This document shows, in pieces, positions 17,417 to 25,582 of a stretch of DNA of 55,701 nt. This stretch comes from an uncultured Robinsoniella sp. GTDB taxonomy: Bacteria > Bacillota > Clostridia > Lachnospirales > Lachnospiraceae. The position numbers were made by a program, and so were the translations under genes. The notes under the pieces are model-generated. The model was not told where the DNA came from. It was given only the letters and a program-made list of their open reading frames with translations, and did not search any database. Positions within the stretch are counted from its first letter, which is position 1. Each line of letters opens with the position of its first letter. The DNA is taken from positions 1-55,701 of the forward strand of contig UQCR01000033.1 of NCBI GenBank assembly GCA_900539655.1. The letters run 5' to 3'.

Positions 17417-20400
17417 GTGAAAAAGAAAATAGCATTATTGCTCAGTGTTATAATCGCATTTCAGGGCGGTTTTATTAGTTATGCATCCAACGGTCAGGAA
17501 GAAAGAACCTTTAATGAGCCGGATCCGTTGTATGAGACCTTTCAAGTACCGCCGTTTGAGAGTAAATCCAGACCACTTTGGTTCTGGAACAGTCCGACCC
17601 GCAGCCTGAGTGATATCACCAAGGAAGATATCAGGGAAATCATGGTGCGTTCAAAGGAAGAGAGCGGATATCAGGGTTTTGGAATTCTGCCCAACTGGCT
17701 GGATAACTATATGAGTGACCAGTATCTGGAGTTATACGGATATGCACTGGAGACGGCAGAAGAACTGGGAATGAAGATGTGCCTCTATGATGAGGACGGT
17801 TTTCCAAGTGGACCTGCCGGAGGGCTGCTGGAAGCCAAATATCCGCAAGCTACGCTGAAAAGGCTGGATAAACAGGAAAAAGATGTAGACGAAGAAGGAG
17901 AAGTTACCGTACGGATACCTCAGGGCGAATACCGTACTTATCTTGGGGCAGTTGCAATGAACAACGATACGAAAGAAATAATCAATATTTCTGATCAGGC
18001 AGTTATTTATGAAGAAAACGGTCCCGGAGTATATGCATCCAGTTTCCATCCTGCGATTGGAGATCAGCATTTCACTGCGGAAGAAGCTTTTGACGGGGAT
18101 CTCAATACCCGCTGGAACTCTGCCAGCGGCAAAGTAGAGGATCAGTGGCTGGAAGCTTATTTTCCGGAAGCTGTGACTATCGATAAGATAGAGGTCTACG
18201 AAGCGCTGGGCAGGATTAATGAATATCAGCTGCAGTATGATAACGGAACGGAATGGGTGGAGCTTTGTGCAGGAACGGTACTCGGAGACTTTAAGGAAAT
18301 CAGGATTCCACAGACAACGGCTCAGCGTTTCCGGCTGGTTGTGCATAATCGCGGAGGGGCAGATAACGAGCCGGTATCCATTAAGGAAGTTAAGCTTTTT
18401 AACGGATCCAGTGAAGTGATGCCGCCACAGAATACAGATAAGAGTTATGACCATGTCACCTGGAATGCACCGGGAGGTTCCTGGAAAATTATGACTTTCG
18501 CCAGTGTAAAAGATGATACGAACAGCCGCGGGCTGGTTGATTATCTCAGTAAAGAGTCAGTAGATGAGTTTATCGAAATCACTCATGATGTATACTATGA
18601 GAATTTTCCGCAGTATTTTGGAACTGTGATTGACAGTGCTTTTTATGATGAGCCTCCGCTTTACCATGCCCAGGGAAGAACCTGGACCGGTAAATTTAAT
18701 GAGCTGTTTGAAGAAAGCAAAGGATATAATCCGATCACATTGTATCCGGCTCTGTGGTACGATATTGGAGAAGATACAGCATCAGCCAGAAGTGAACTGT
18801 ACTCTTTCCGTACGGATCTGTTCGCGACTCAGTACATCAAAAATATGAATGACTGGTGTAACAGCCACGGTATCAAGCTGACCGGACATATGGATCAGGA
18901 AGAAAATGTGAATCCGGTACAATCCAGCGGAGATATGATGAAGGTATTTAAATACCAGGACATCCCCGGTGTGGATGAGATTAGTTATTATGACCGTGCC
19001 CTGAAAGCATACAAGATTGTAAGTTCTTCGGCTAACAACTGGGATAAAGGCCTGGTTATGAGTGAAACTTACGGAGCTATGGGAGAAGGAATGGGAATAT
19101 CGGTGCTGTATAAGGATGTCATGAATCAGTTTACACGTGGAATTAACTACGTAGTACCTCACGCAATCTGGCAGAACAATACCCAGGCGGTGGATAATCC
19201 TCCGGAGCTTTCTTACCGCAGTGAACAGTATGGTCCCGAACTGCCTGCCTATAACGAGTATATTGGACGGGTGCAGGGGCTTCTGCAGGAGGGCAGCCAT
19301 AAAGCGGATATCGGGGTGCTTTATCCCATTGATACTTTGGAAGCCCATACAGTATTTGGTGTTGGTGATCCTTATATGGGTGTGGCACCGGAAGAAGCTG
19401 ATTATATGGAAGTTGGCGAATATCTCATGTCTGCAATTCGAAAAGATTATACATTCCTTCATCCGGAAGTAGTTGCGGAAAACTGCAGTGTGGATGGAAG
19501 TACCTTTCATCTGAATAATGAGACATATCCGGAGTCCTATAAAATGATTGTTATGCCAGGAGCAAAAACGATCAGTTTGGATGCATTGAAAAAAGTGAAA
19601 GAATTCTACGATGCGGGGGGACAGGTCATTGCAACGACCCAGCTTCCTTCACAGTCAGCGGAACCAGGTAAAAATCAGGAAGTGGTTGATATCATTACAG
19701 CGATGTTCGGGATTACCCCTGAGGAAATCAATCCGGAACTACCGGTAATCCATTACAGTGCATCTTCCAGTTTCAGTGATAACTATGGTCCGGAGAAGGC
19801 ATTCGATAAGATTGCTTCCGACGGCAGCAGATGGAATGCCGGAGACCTGTCAGGCGGGGATCAATGGCTGATGGCTGAATTTGAAGAAGAGGTAACCGTT
19901 GAAAAAGTGGTTATTAAGGAGAACAATCCCTATCGTACCCTGAAATTCCGGGTTCAGTACTGGGATGGAAGTACCTGGCAGGATGCAGCATCTGGGACAG
20001 AAATCGGACAGCGGCAGGAAGTTCGGTTTAATCAGCCGGTAACGACGAATAAAATCCGCCTGTACATTGATACGATTGTATCGGACAGTGTATCCATTCA
20101 GGAATTTGAGATTTACGGAGAAACAGGATTTAATCTGGCATGTCCCAAAGATTATCCCATCGGACTGGGGGATCAGAGGAATGATAATGGCGGGCGTGCA
20201 GTGTTCCTTGGCGGCAATTATACGGAGACTTTCGGGAAATGCATAGACGAGATGCTTCCTGTAGCAGATGTAACCGTAGAAAATGTATCAGATCAGCTTC
20301 CGGGAGGCAGTTTTACTTATATTCATAAAATGAAGGACGGGCGGGATGTTTATTACTTTGTTAACTCCAGCGATGAGACGGTTGAAAGCATGATAACTCT

Positions 20401-21604
20401 TCGCGGACGAATGAAAAAACCAATGCTCTGGGATCCTAAAACAGGTGAGCAGAAGCCGGCAGATTTCAAAAGAGGAACAAAAAACGGAGAAGAAGTGACG
20501 ATAATCAGCCTCACACTGGACTCTATACAATCAGCATTTATTATGGATAGCTTTGGAGATGTTGAGGTTCCCCTTAAGAGTATAAGCCTGGATAAAACCA
20601 CATTGAATTTCAAGCGGGGCGATACTTCCGGGATGTTGAAAGTAAATTATAATCCGGCGGATACCACGGATAACAAGCAGATCCTCTGGGAGAGCGGGAA
20701 TGAAAAGGTAGCGGTTGTGAAAGACGGTGTGGTGACGCCAGTTGGACCTGGAAGTACGGTGATTACAGCAAAATCCGTAATAAAGGGCATTGAAACAACC
20801 TGTAAAGTATCGGTGGATAAAGACTTCCACACAGTGCCGGTAAAAAGCATCCAATTGAATCCAAAGTCAGCTGCCCTCTTTACAAAAGAAAAAATAGCGC
20901 TGAAGGCAGAAATTCAGCCACAGGATGCTACCTGTAAAGATGTTACCTGGATATCAGGTGACAGCAGGATAGCGAGCGTTGATAAAAACGGAGCTGTAAC
21001 TGGTGTGAAAGCAGGAAAGACGACGATTACAGCTGTTACAGCAGATGGCAATCTGCGGGCAGCTTGCCAGGTAACTGTGAAACAGCGGATAACCGGCATG
21101 AAATTTAAGATACCGGCATATACAGTTACCAAGAGAGGACAGACTGTCAATTTGAAAAAATTCCTGGTAATCAGCCCGAAAGATGCCAGCAGCAGAGAGT
21201 TATCCTGGAAGTCCGGGAATAAGAAGACGGCAACGGTTGATAAAAATGGAAAAGTGAAGTTCAGGGCATCAAAGGGCAGAGTTACGATCACGGCAAACTC
21301 CCGTGATGGCAGCAAAAAAAGTGCTAAGATTACGTTAGTCCTCGGCAAGAGAATCAGCAAGCTGAAAATGAATGAAAGCAGTGTTGCTCTGAAAAAAGGA
21401 AAATACTTTAAACTGAAGGCAGATATTGTGAAGCCTGAAAATCCCGCATATAAAAAGTTGATTTGGTCATCTGGCAACAGTAAAGTAGCAAAGGTAGACG
21501 GCAAAGGGAAAGTAAAGGCAGTCGGACGGGGTAAAACGACGATCACAGCAACAGCAGGTGATGGAAGCGGTAAGAAAGTAAAATGTAAGATTGAAGTAAA
21601 ATAA
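17417..21604 (+). CDS. secreted GH106-like glycoside hydrolase with F5/8C and Big_2 modules
   Basis: Exported 1395-aa enzyme. Signal peptide 1-24. The catalytic region begins at about 40 with signatures seen in GH106 alpha-L-rhamnosidases and relatives: RPLWFWN near 52, YQGFGILPNWL, and CLYDEDGFPSGPAGG at about 123-137. It continues with SAFYDEPPLYH, KLTGHMDQEENV and MSETYGAMGEGMG. An F5/8C-like module (about 207-330) is inserted in the catalytic region and a second lies at about 780-905. Four Big_2 domains (about 1053-1395) end the protein. There is no LRR tail or sorting motif, so attachment, if any, is through Big_2 repeats. GTG start with GGAGGG 6 nt upstream. It probably acts on rhamnose-containing glycans, but family level only. 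Confidence 0.75.
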   Translation: MKKKIALLLSVIIAFQGGFISYASNGQEERTFNEPDPLYETFQVPPFESKSRPLWFWNSPTRSLSDITKEDIREIMVRSKEESGYQGFGILPNWLDNYMSDQYLELYGYALETAEELGMKMCLYDEDGFPSGPAGGLLEAKYPQATLKRLDKQEKDVDEEGEVTVRIPQGEYRTYLGAVAMNNDTKEIINISDQAVIYEENGPGVYASSFHPAIGDQHFTAEEAFDGDLNTRWNSASGKVEDQWLEAYFPEAVTIDKIEVYEALGRINEYQLQYDNGTEWVELCAGTVLGDFKEIRIPQTTAQRFRLVVHNRGGADNEPVSIKEVKLFNGSSEVMPPQNTDKSYDHVTWNAPGGSWKIMTFASVKDDTNSRGLVDYLSKESVDEFIEITHDVYYENFPQYFGTVIDSAFYDEPPLYHAQGRTWTGKFNELFEESKGYNPITLYPALWYDIGEDTASARSELYSFRTDLFATQYIKNMNDWCNSHGIKLTGHMDQEENVNPVQSSGDMMKVFKYQDIPGVDEISYYDRALKAYKIVSSSANNWDKGLVMSETYGAMGEGMGISVLYKDVMNQFTRGINYVVPHAIWQNNTQAVDNPPELSYRSEQYGPELPAYNEYIGRVQGLLQEGSHKADIGVLYPIDTLEAHTVFGVGDPYMGVAPEEADYMEVGEYLMSAIRKDYTFLHPEVVAENCSVDGSTFHLNNETYPESYKMIVMPGAKTISLDALKKVKEFYDAGGQVIATTQLPSQSAEPGKNQEVVDIITAMFGITPEEINPELPVIHYSASSSFSDNYGPEKAFDKIASDGSRWNAGDLSGGDQWLMAEFEEEVTVEKVVIKENNPYRTLKFRVQYWDGSTWQDAASGTEIGQRQEVRFNQPVTTNKIRLYIDTIVSDSVSIQEFEIYGETGFNLACPKDYPIGLGDQRNDNGGRAVFLGGNYTETFGKCIDEMLPVADVTVENVSDQLPGGSFTYIHKMKDGRDVYYFVNSSDETVESMITLRGRMKKPMLWDPKTGEQKPADFKRGTKNGEEVTIISLTLDSIQSAFIMDSFGDVEVPLKSISLDKTTLNFKRGDTSGMLKVNYNPADTTDNKQILWESGNEKVAVVKDGVVTPVGPGSTVITAKSVIKGIETTCKVSVDKDFHTVPVKSIQLNPKSAALFTKEKIALKAEIQPQDATCKDVTWISGDSRIASVDKNGAVTGVKAGKTTITAVTADGNLRAACQVTVKQRITGMKFKIPAYTVTKRGQTVNLKKFLVISPKDASSRELSWKSGNKKTATVDKNGKVKFRASKGRVTITANSRDGSKKSAKITLVLGKRISKLKMNESSVALKKGKYFKLKADIVKPENPAYKKLIWSSGNSKVAKVDGKGKVKAVGRGKTTITATAGDGSGKKVKCKIEVK

Positions 21605-21613
21605 ATAATTGTA

Positions 21614-21655
21614 ACAGATGCAGAGATTCCAGGTAAATTTCTGCATCTGTTTTTT
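21614..21655 (+). terminator. intrinsic terminator
   Basis: 11-bp stem ACAGATGCAGA with TCTGCATCTGT followed by six T, placed 10 bp after the GH106-like stop codon. Confidence 0.9.
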
Positions 21656-21691
21656 GTTTTAGGGCATAGGTAAGGTTCTTTCAGTGGTCAC

Positions 21692-21720
21692 TTGCATAAT
21701 CTAATAAGAAAGGATATAAT
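21692..21720 (+). promoter_or_regulatory. candidate promoter of the recombinase gene
   Basis: TTGCAT (21692-21697), a 17-bp spacer and TATAAT (21715-21720). The -35 box is weak. It lies about 125 bp before the chosen start of the recombinase. Confidence 0.45.
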
Positions 21721-21844
21721 ACTGTGTACGTATACAGGTATATTTCAAACTTTATCCAGAGATATTACCAATTTTATACAGTGGAAAGAAATATCTGAAA
21801 CGATTAGAATTATAGAGAAGCATACTAAGCTGGGAGGCAATAAA

Positions 21845-22726
21845 ATGAATACGAAAGCAGAACAAATAGTCTTAAATCCAAATATGATTGAATTTTTTCG
21901 AAATCACCTGTACGAAAGGGAAAATGCTGCAAGTACAGTGCATAAATATATCAGTGATATCAAAGAATTTTATCGATATTTGAATGGCAACTATGAAATA
22001 AGTAAAAAGCAGATTTTGAGCTATAAAAAAATACTGATAGAAAAATATGCTACTTCAAGTGTAAATACTATACTTGCTGCATTAAATCAATTTCTGGATT
22101 TTCTGGGAATCGGGAATCTAAAGGTGAAACGCCTTAAAATTCAGAAACAGATGTTCCTGGACCGGGAAAAGGAAATGACAAAAAGCGAATATGAGAGATT
22201 AAGGGAAACAGCAAAGAAAAAACAAAAATATCAATTAGCCCTTATTATCGAAACATTAGCATCTACAGGGGCAAGGGTCAGTGAACTTGCATATTTTTCA
22301 ATTGAACGTATACGAAGCGGTAAAATTGAAATTGTTAATAAAGGAAAAAGGCGCATACTTTTGCTTGCAAAAAGTTTACAGAAAAAATTAATTTATTTTT
22401 CCGGGATAAAGGGGATTAAAAATGGCTGCATATTTGTCACCAGAACCGGCAGGCCTAAAAATAGAAGTAATATATGGAAAGAGATGAAAAAGCTTGCGAT
22501 AGATGCAGGCGTGGATGTAAATAAAATTTTCCCTCATAATCTTCGTCATTTATTTGCAAGGACATATTATCAGCTTACCAGGGATCTGGCAGGTCTTGCC
22601 GATTTATTAGGTCACAGCAGCCTGGATGTCACAAGAATTTATACGGCTGAATCAGGGAATGTTTTCAGAAAGAATATCGAAAGGATGGGCTTGATAAAAT
22701 TAGAACGCTATAAAGATATCCAATAA
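21845..22726 (+). CDS. tyrosine recombinase (DNA invertase candidate)
   Basis: A 293-aa site-specific recombinase of the XerC/XerD-like integrase family. A SAM-like N-terminal arm-binding domain (about 10-95) precedes the catalytic domain. All catalytic residues are present: Arg144 (TGARVSEL), Lys168 (NKGKRR), His231 and Arg234 (HNLRH), His257 (LGHSS) and Tyr266 (TRIYTA). ATG at 21845 is chosen for its GGGAGG site. The longer frame from 21692 overlaps the promoter candidate. Three bases after the stop lies a site with 9-bp inverted arms and a 6-bp spacer, repeated in inverted orientation 300 bp away. The enzyme therefore most likely catalyses inversion of that segment. No phage or conjugation genes are nearby, so integration of a mobile element is less likely. 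Confidence 0.93.
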   Translation: MNTKAEQIVLNPNMIEFFRNHLYERENAASTVHKYISDIKEFYRYLNGNYEISKKQILSYKKILIEKYATSSVNTILAALNQFLDFLGIGNLKVKRLKIQKQMFLDREKEMTKSEYERLRETAKKKQKYQLALIIETLASTGARVSELAYFSIERIRSGKIEIVNKGKRRILLLAKSLQKKLIYFSGIKGIKNGCIFVTRTGRPKNRSNIWKEMKKLAIDAGVDVNKIFPHNLRHLFARTYYQLTRDLAGLADLLGHSSLDVTRIYTAESGNVFRKNIERMGLIKLERYKDIQ

Positions 22727-22729
22727 AAA

Positions 22730-22753
22730 ACAACATAATTATTGTTATGTTGT
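22730..22753 (+). repeat. left recombination site (IRL) of putative invertible segment
   Basis: Arms ACAACATAA (22730-22738) and TTATGTTGT (22745-22753) are perfect inverted repeats around the asymmetric spacer TTATTG (22739-22744). This is the arm-spacer-arm layout of tyrosine recombinase core sites. The identity with the right site extends outward: 22 identical nucleotides (22737-22758) match the reverse complement of 23025-23046. Confidence 0.85.
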
Positions 22754-22796
22754 AAAAAAATATCTAGGTATGGAAGAATATGTAAAATCTTAATTA

Positions 22797-22825
22797 ATAC
22801 TATCATTCTGCAGGGACGTTGTCAA
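22797..22825 (-). promoter_or_regulatory. leftward promoter candidate inside the invertible segment
   Basis: Minus-strand TTGACA (22820-22825), 17-bp spacer, TAGTAT (22797-22802). The -35 is perfect and the -10 matches four of six. The expected start near 22790 is about 35 bp inside the left site, so after inversion the transcript would leave through the right site and run into 23157. Confidence 0.6.
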
Positions 22826-22890
22826 TAGAAAAATGTAATATTTTGACAGGACCCTTCTTATTTTCGTATCTGAAATTATAAGAAAACAGC

Positions 22891-22926
22891 AAAAAAAGAC
22901 CTTAATAACCAATTCTTTTAAGATCT
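22891..22926 (-). terminator. leftward intrinsic terminator inside the invertible segment
   Basis: On the minus strand AGATCTTAA pairs with TTAAGGTCT (one G-U) around a 12-nt loop and is followed by seven T. It lies upstream of the invertible promoter, so it would insulate that promoter in either orientation. Confidence 0.75.
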
Positions 22927-23029
22927 GAAAAATCTGGTAATTTTCATTTTATAAAATCTCAAAACGCAAGAAATTTTGAATAAATAAGTACCCTATTAAG
23001 TTATTCGCCCATAAACAGGCGTTATTTTT

Positions 23030-23053
23030 ACAACATAACAATAATTTTGTTAT
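23030..23053 (-). repeat. right recombination site (IRR) of putative invertible segment
   Basis: Arms ACAACATAA (23030-23038) and TTTTGTTAT (23045-23053, 7 of 9 to the ideal arm) flank spacer CAATAA (23039-23044), the exact reverse complement of the left spacer. Inverted spacer polarity predicts inversion and not deletion. A constant TATAAT lies just outside at 23065-23070 without a good -35. Confidence 0.85.
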
Positions 23054-23156
23054 AAAAATATCTGTATAATAAATTAACCCAAATGTAAAGCAAAAATGGT
23101 TAGACTTATGGATGTTAGACGAATGGCAGCAGCTTAACGTAGGGGAATGAAAAGAG

Positions 23157-23696
23157 ATGGTTATGATGCAAAAATTTGAAAAGAAAAAGGCTGGCATTTA
23201 TTCGCTGGACGTTTTAGGAGATGTACAGACCGGACGAAGGAATTTGGGTTCGGAAATGCCGGTAATCGTTTATCGATTGTTTATGTATAGCATGAGGGAT
23301 ACATTAGAACAGAGGTTTGGACAGGAGGAGACCATTCGTATACTGCGGGAATGCGGGAAAAAAGCAGGAACAGAGTTTGCAGAAAAAATTCTGGATCTGT
23401 CCCTGGATCTGGATTCTTTTTTAATTCATCTTCAGGATGTTATATCTGAGTACAAGATTGGGATACTCAGGATGGAGTCATTTGACGAGAGCAATCGAAA
23501 AGCAGTATTTACAATTAGTGAAGATGTAGACTGTTCCGGCCTTCCGGTGCTGGGGATGGCTGTCTGTAACTATGATGAAGGATTTTTGAATGGCATTCTG
23601 CAAAAATATACCGGAGAGCCATATACGGTTACGGAGATTGACTGTTGGGCTAAAGGGGATCGTGTCTGCAGGTTTGAGGCGGTAAAGGACGTATAA
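23157..23696 (+). CDS. V4R (4-vinyl reductase) domain sensor protein
   Basis: Soluble 179-aa protein consisting essentially of one V4R domain. Typical features are the LGSEMPVIVYRLFMYSMRDTL helix, the central SLDLDSFLIHLQDV region and the C-terminal strand with Cys/Gly signatures ending DCWAKGDRVCRFEA. V4R domains bind small hydrophobic or tetrapyrrole-like ligands in other proteins. The ligand here is unknown. It is the first gene after the putative invertible promoter and 24 bp upstream of the kinase gene, suggesting it acts as the sensory input of the kinase. Start at 23157 has a loosely spaced GGGG. Confidence 0.8.
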   Translation: MVMMQKFEKKKAGIYSLDVLGDVQTGRRNLGSEMPVIVYRLFMYSMRDTLEQRFGQEETIRILRECGKKAGTEFAEKILDLSLDLDSFLIHLQDVISEYKIGILRMESFDESNRKAVFTISEDVDCSGLPVLGMAVCNYDEGFLNGILQKYTGEPYTVTEIDCWAKGDRVCRFEAVKDV

Positions 23697-23720
23697 ATTC
23701 AGGATTGCAGGTGATGTTTT

Positions 23721-24794
23721 ATGGATAAAAACTTAGAACAGATGCAGGAATACGTAAATCAGGTTTTGTATAACCAGTCTGCTGCCCATCTGGATCCGGG
23801 GGAGTTGGATCCGCAATACAGGGAATTTTCACAAACTTTAGTTTTCCTGGGGAATTCTGTTATTAAGGCATATAAATATGCAGGCGAGATGGCAGACGGT
23901 ATTCTGGACAGAAAGATGGATAGAGACAATCCGCTGCTTGGGCCATTAAAAGATTTACAGGCTAAACTCAGCCATATCACATGGCAGACAATGCAGGTAG
24001 CAAAAGGGAATTTTAATATACAAATCCAATATCTGGGGGAGTTTTCCAAAGCATTTAAAATCATGGTGTCACAGTTAAGCAAACGGGCAGAGATAGCAAA
24101 ACGGAATGCGGAAATGGAGAAACAGATACTGGAAACAGAAAAACAGCTTCTGGAACAGGAGATGGAGAATCAGGTTTATCATTATAAATCTTTAGTTCAT
24201 ATGAACAAAGAAATCCGGGGGTATCAGCATGATATAAAAAATCATTTATTGTGCCTGGGAAGTCTGTTGGAAGAGGGCAGTTCAGAAAAAGCAAAACAGT
24301 ACCTAAAGGATATAACAAATCAGGTATATCATGATAAGAAAATAATTCATACCGACAATTATATTCTGGATGCACTGTTATCCGAAAAAGCATTTCTGGC
24401 AAAGGAAAAAAAGATAAGATTTACAGTGGATCTGAATCTGAAAAAGGAAATGGAAATACAGCCGGCAGACTGGTGTGCCATTTTTGGCAATGCTTTGGAC
24501 AATGCTATAGAAGCATGCGATCAGGTTACAGAAGAAAAAAGATTTATTCATGTTACCGCCATCAGTACGGGCAGCCTGGTGAAAATAAAAATTGAAAATG
24601 CCGTGCAGGGAGCAGTGGTGATCCGTGGCAATGGCTGCGAGACCACCAAAAAAAGAAAAGATGATCACGGGTATGGTTTAGTAAACATAGAAAAAGCCGT
24701 GAAGCATTATGATGGGATTATGGAACTGACCACACAAAAAGGAATATTTATTATGCAGATATTGCTGTGCAATGTTATGAGCAAGGCGATCTGA
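23721..24794 (+). CDS. soluble GHKL-type sensor histidine kinase
   Basis: A 357-aa kinase without membrane segments. An N-terminal helical region carries a HAMP-like stretch (about 70-115, AKGNFNIQIQYLGEF) and a coiled coil (about 115-155). The H-box RGYQHDIKNHLLCL holds the phospho-histidine, the N-box is FGNALDNAIEAC and the G-box DDHGYGLVNIEKAV, as in AgrC-like kinases that pair with LytTR regulators. Lack of a transmembrane sensor fits input from the cytosolic V4R protein encoded upstream. AGGTGATG gives the start. It lies 28 bp from the LytTR regulator gene, so one operon. Confidence 0.9.
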   Translation: MDKNLEQMQEYVNQVLYNQSAAHLDPGELDPQYREFSQTLVFLGNSVIKAYKYAGEMADGILDRKMDRDNPLLGPLKDLQAKLSHITWQTMQVAKGNFNIQIQYLGEFSKAFKIMVSQLSKRAEIAKRNAEMEKQILETEKQLLEQEMENQVYHYKSLVHMNKEIRGYQHDIKNHLLCLGSLLEEGSSEKAKQYLKDITNQVYHDKKIIHTDNYILDALLSEKAFLAKEKKIRFTVDLNLKKEMEIQPADWCAIFGNALDNAIEACDQVTEEKRFIHVTAISTGSLVKIKIENAVQGAVVIRGNGCETTKKRKDDHGYGLVNIEKAVKHYDGIMELTTQKGIFIMQILLCNVMSKAI

Positions 24795-24822
24795 ATCTTT
24801 AATACAGACAGGGAGTGATTAG

Positions 24823-25548
24823 ATGGTAAATATTTGTTTGTGTGACGATAACAGAGTGATTTTGCAAAAATGTAAGGACTGTTTAAAGAAAACAGCAGAG
24901 AAATACGATTTCGATATTTACATCAAAACATTTACATGTGGGGAAGAGATCATTCATTATTTTGAAAGGTTTTCCGAGAACCATATTGATATTATTTTTA
25001 TGGATATTATCATGGACCAGTTGAGCGGTGTGGAAACATCAAGGCTGTTAAGGGAAAAGGGCTATGCAGGTGAGATCATTTACCTCACATCCAGCAATGA
25101 ATTTGCGGTAGATGCATACGATACCTTTCCGTTTTACTATCTAATGAAAAATGAATACGCAAAAAAGCTGGAAGAAATAACCCTTCAGGCATTGAGGCGC
25201 AAAAAAGAGAAATTTAAAGATGAAATATTATGTAAAAAAGGGACCGTGATAAAGAGAATCCAATTGGATGATATCCAGTTCATTGAGGTATATGGAAGAA
25301 ACATCATCATACATAAGCAAAAAGATGTTTTTGAATTTATGGCTAATATGGAGCTGATCGAAGAGAAGATCAGAAATAAAGGTTTTTTAAGAACCAATCG
25401 GTCTTATATTGTTAATTTAAAGTATGTAAAAAACATTATGAAAAATAAACTGGAAATGTATTCAGGAAAATTGATTCCCCTCAGTCCAAAGTATAGTATA
25501 GAAGTGAAAAAAGAAATATTAATGATTAATTCGGATTATTGGAAATAA
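24823..25548 (+). CDS. LytTR family response regulator
   Basis: A 241-aa regulator. The receiver domain (1-120) retains the acidic pair Asp8-Asp9 and phospho-acceptor Asp61 (IIFMDIIMDQLSG). The LytTR DNA-binding domain lies at about 135-238, including FIEVYGRNIIIH, FLRTNRSYIVNLKYV and IPLSPKYS. It should be phosphorylated by the kinase encoded immediately upstream and bind LytTR-type direct repeats. Likely targets are the surface genes downstream, but I did not identify clear binding repeats. Confidence 0.93.
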   Translation: MVNICLCDDNRVILQKCKDCLKKTAEKYDFDIYIKTFTCGEEIIHYFERFSENHIDIIFMDIIMDQLSGVETSRLLREKGYAGEIIYLTSSNEFAVDAYDTFPFYYLMKNEYAKKLEEITLQALRRKKEKFKDEILCKKGTVIKRIQLDDIQFIEVYGRNIIIHKQKDVFEFMANMELIEEKIRNKGFLRTNRSYIVNLKYVKNIMKNKLEMYSGKLIPLSPKYSIEVKKEILMINSDYWK

Positions 25549-25582
25549 ATTTTGGATAAAACACAGAAAGCGAATAAATACC

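Larger units (their letters stand above)
22754..23029. other. putative invertible DNA segment carrying a promoter and terminator
   Basis: About 276 bp between inverted recombination sites, with no coding sequence. It contains a minus-strand promoter-like TTGACA/TAGTAT pair and, behind it, a minus-strand intrinsic terminator. In the orientation shown the promoter points left, against the recombinase gene. Flipping would aim it at the V4R-kinase locus starting at 23157. The inversion itself is inferred. Confidence 0.75.

Noticed and set aside
18782..19510. 242-aa minus-strand frame within the GH106-like gene
   Set aside because: Antisense shadow of the catalytic domain. No start signal or recognisable motif.
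21692..21844. N-terminal 51-codon extension of the recombinase
   Set aside because: No ribosome site, overlaps the promoter candidate, and the family domain begins at the inner ATG, which has GGGAGG.
21845..22726. Recombinase as prophage or integrative-element integrase
   Set aside because: No phage, conjugation or tRNA attachment signals nearby, while paired inverted core sites lie immediately downstream.
23025..23070. Constant promoter at the TATAAT beside the right recombination site as main promoter of the V4R locus
   Set aside because: No acceptable -35 at 16-18 bp. Kept only as a possible weak basal promoter.
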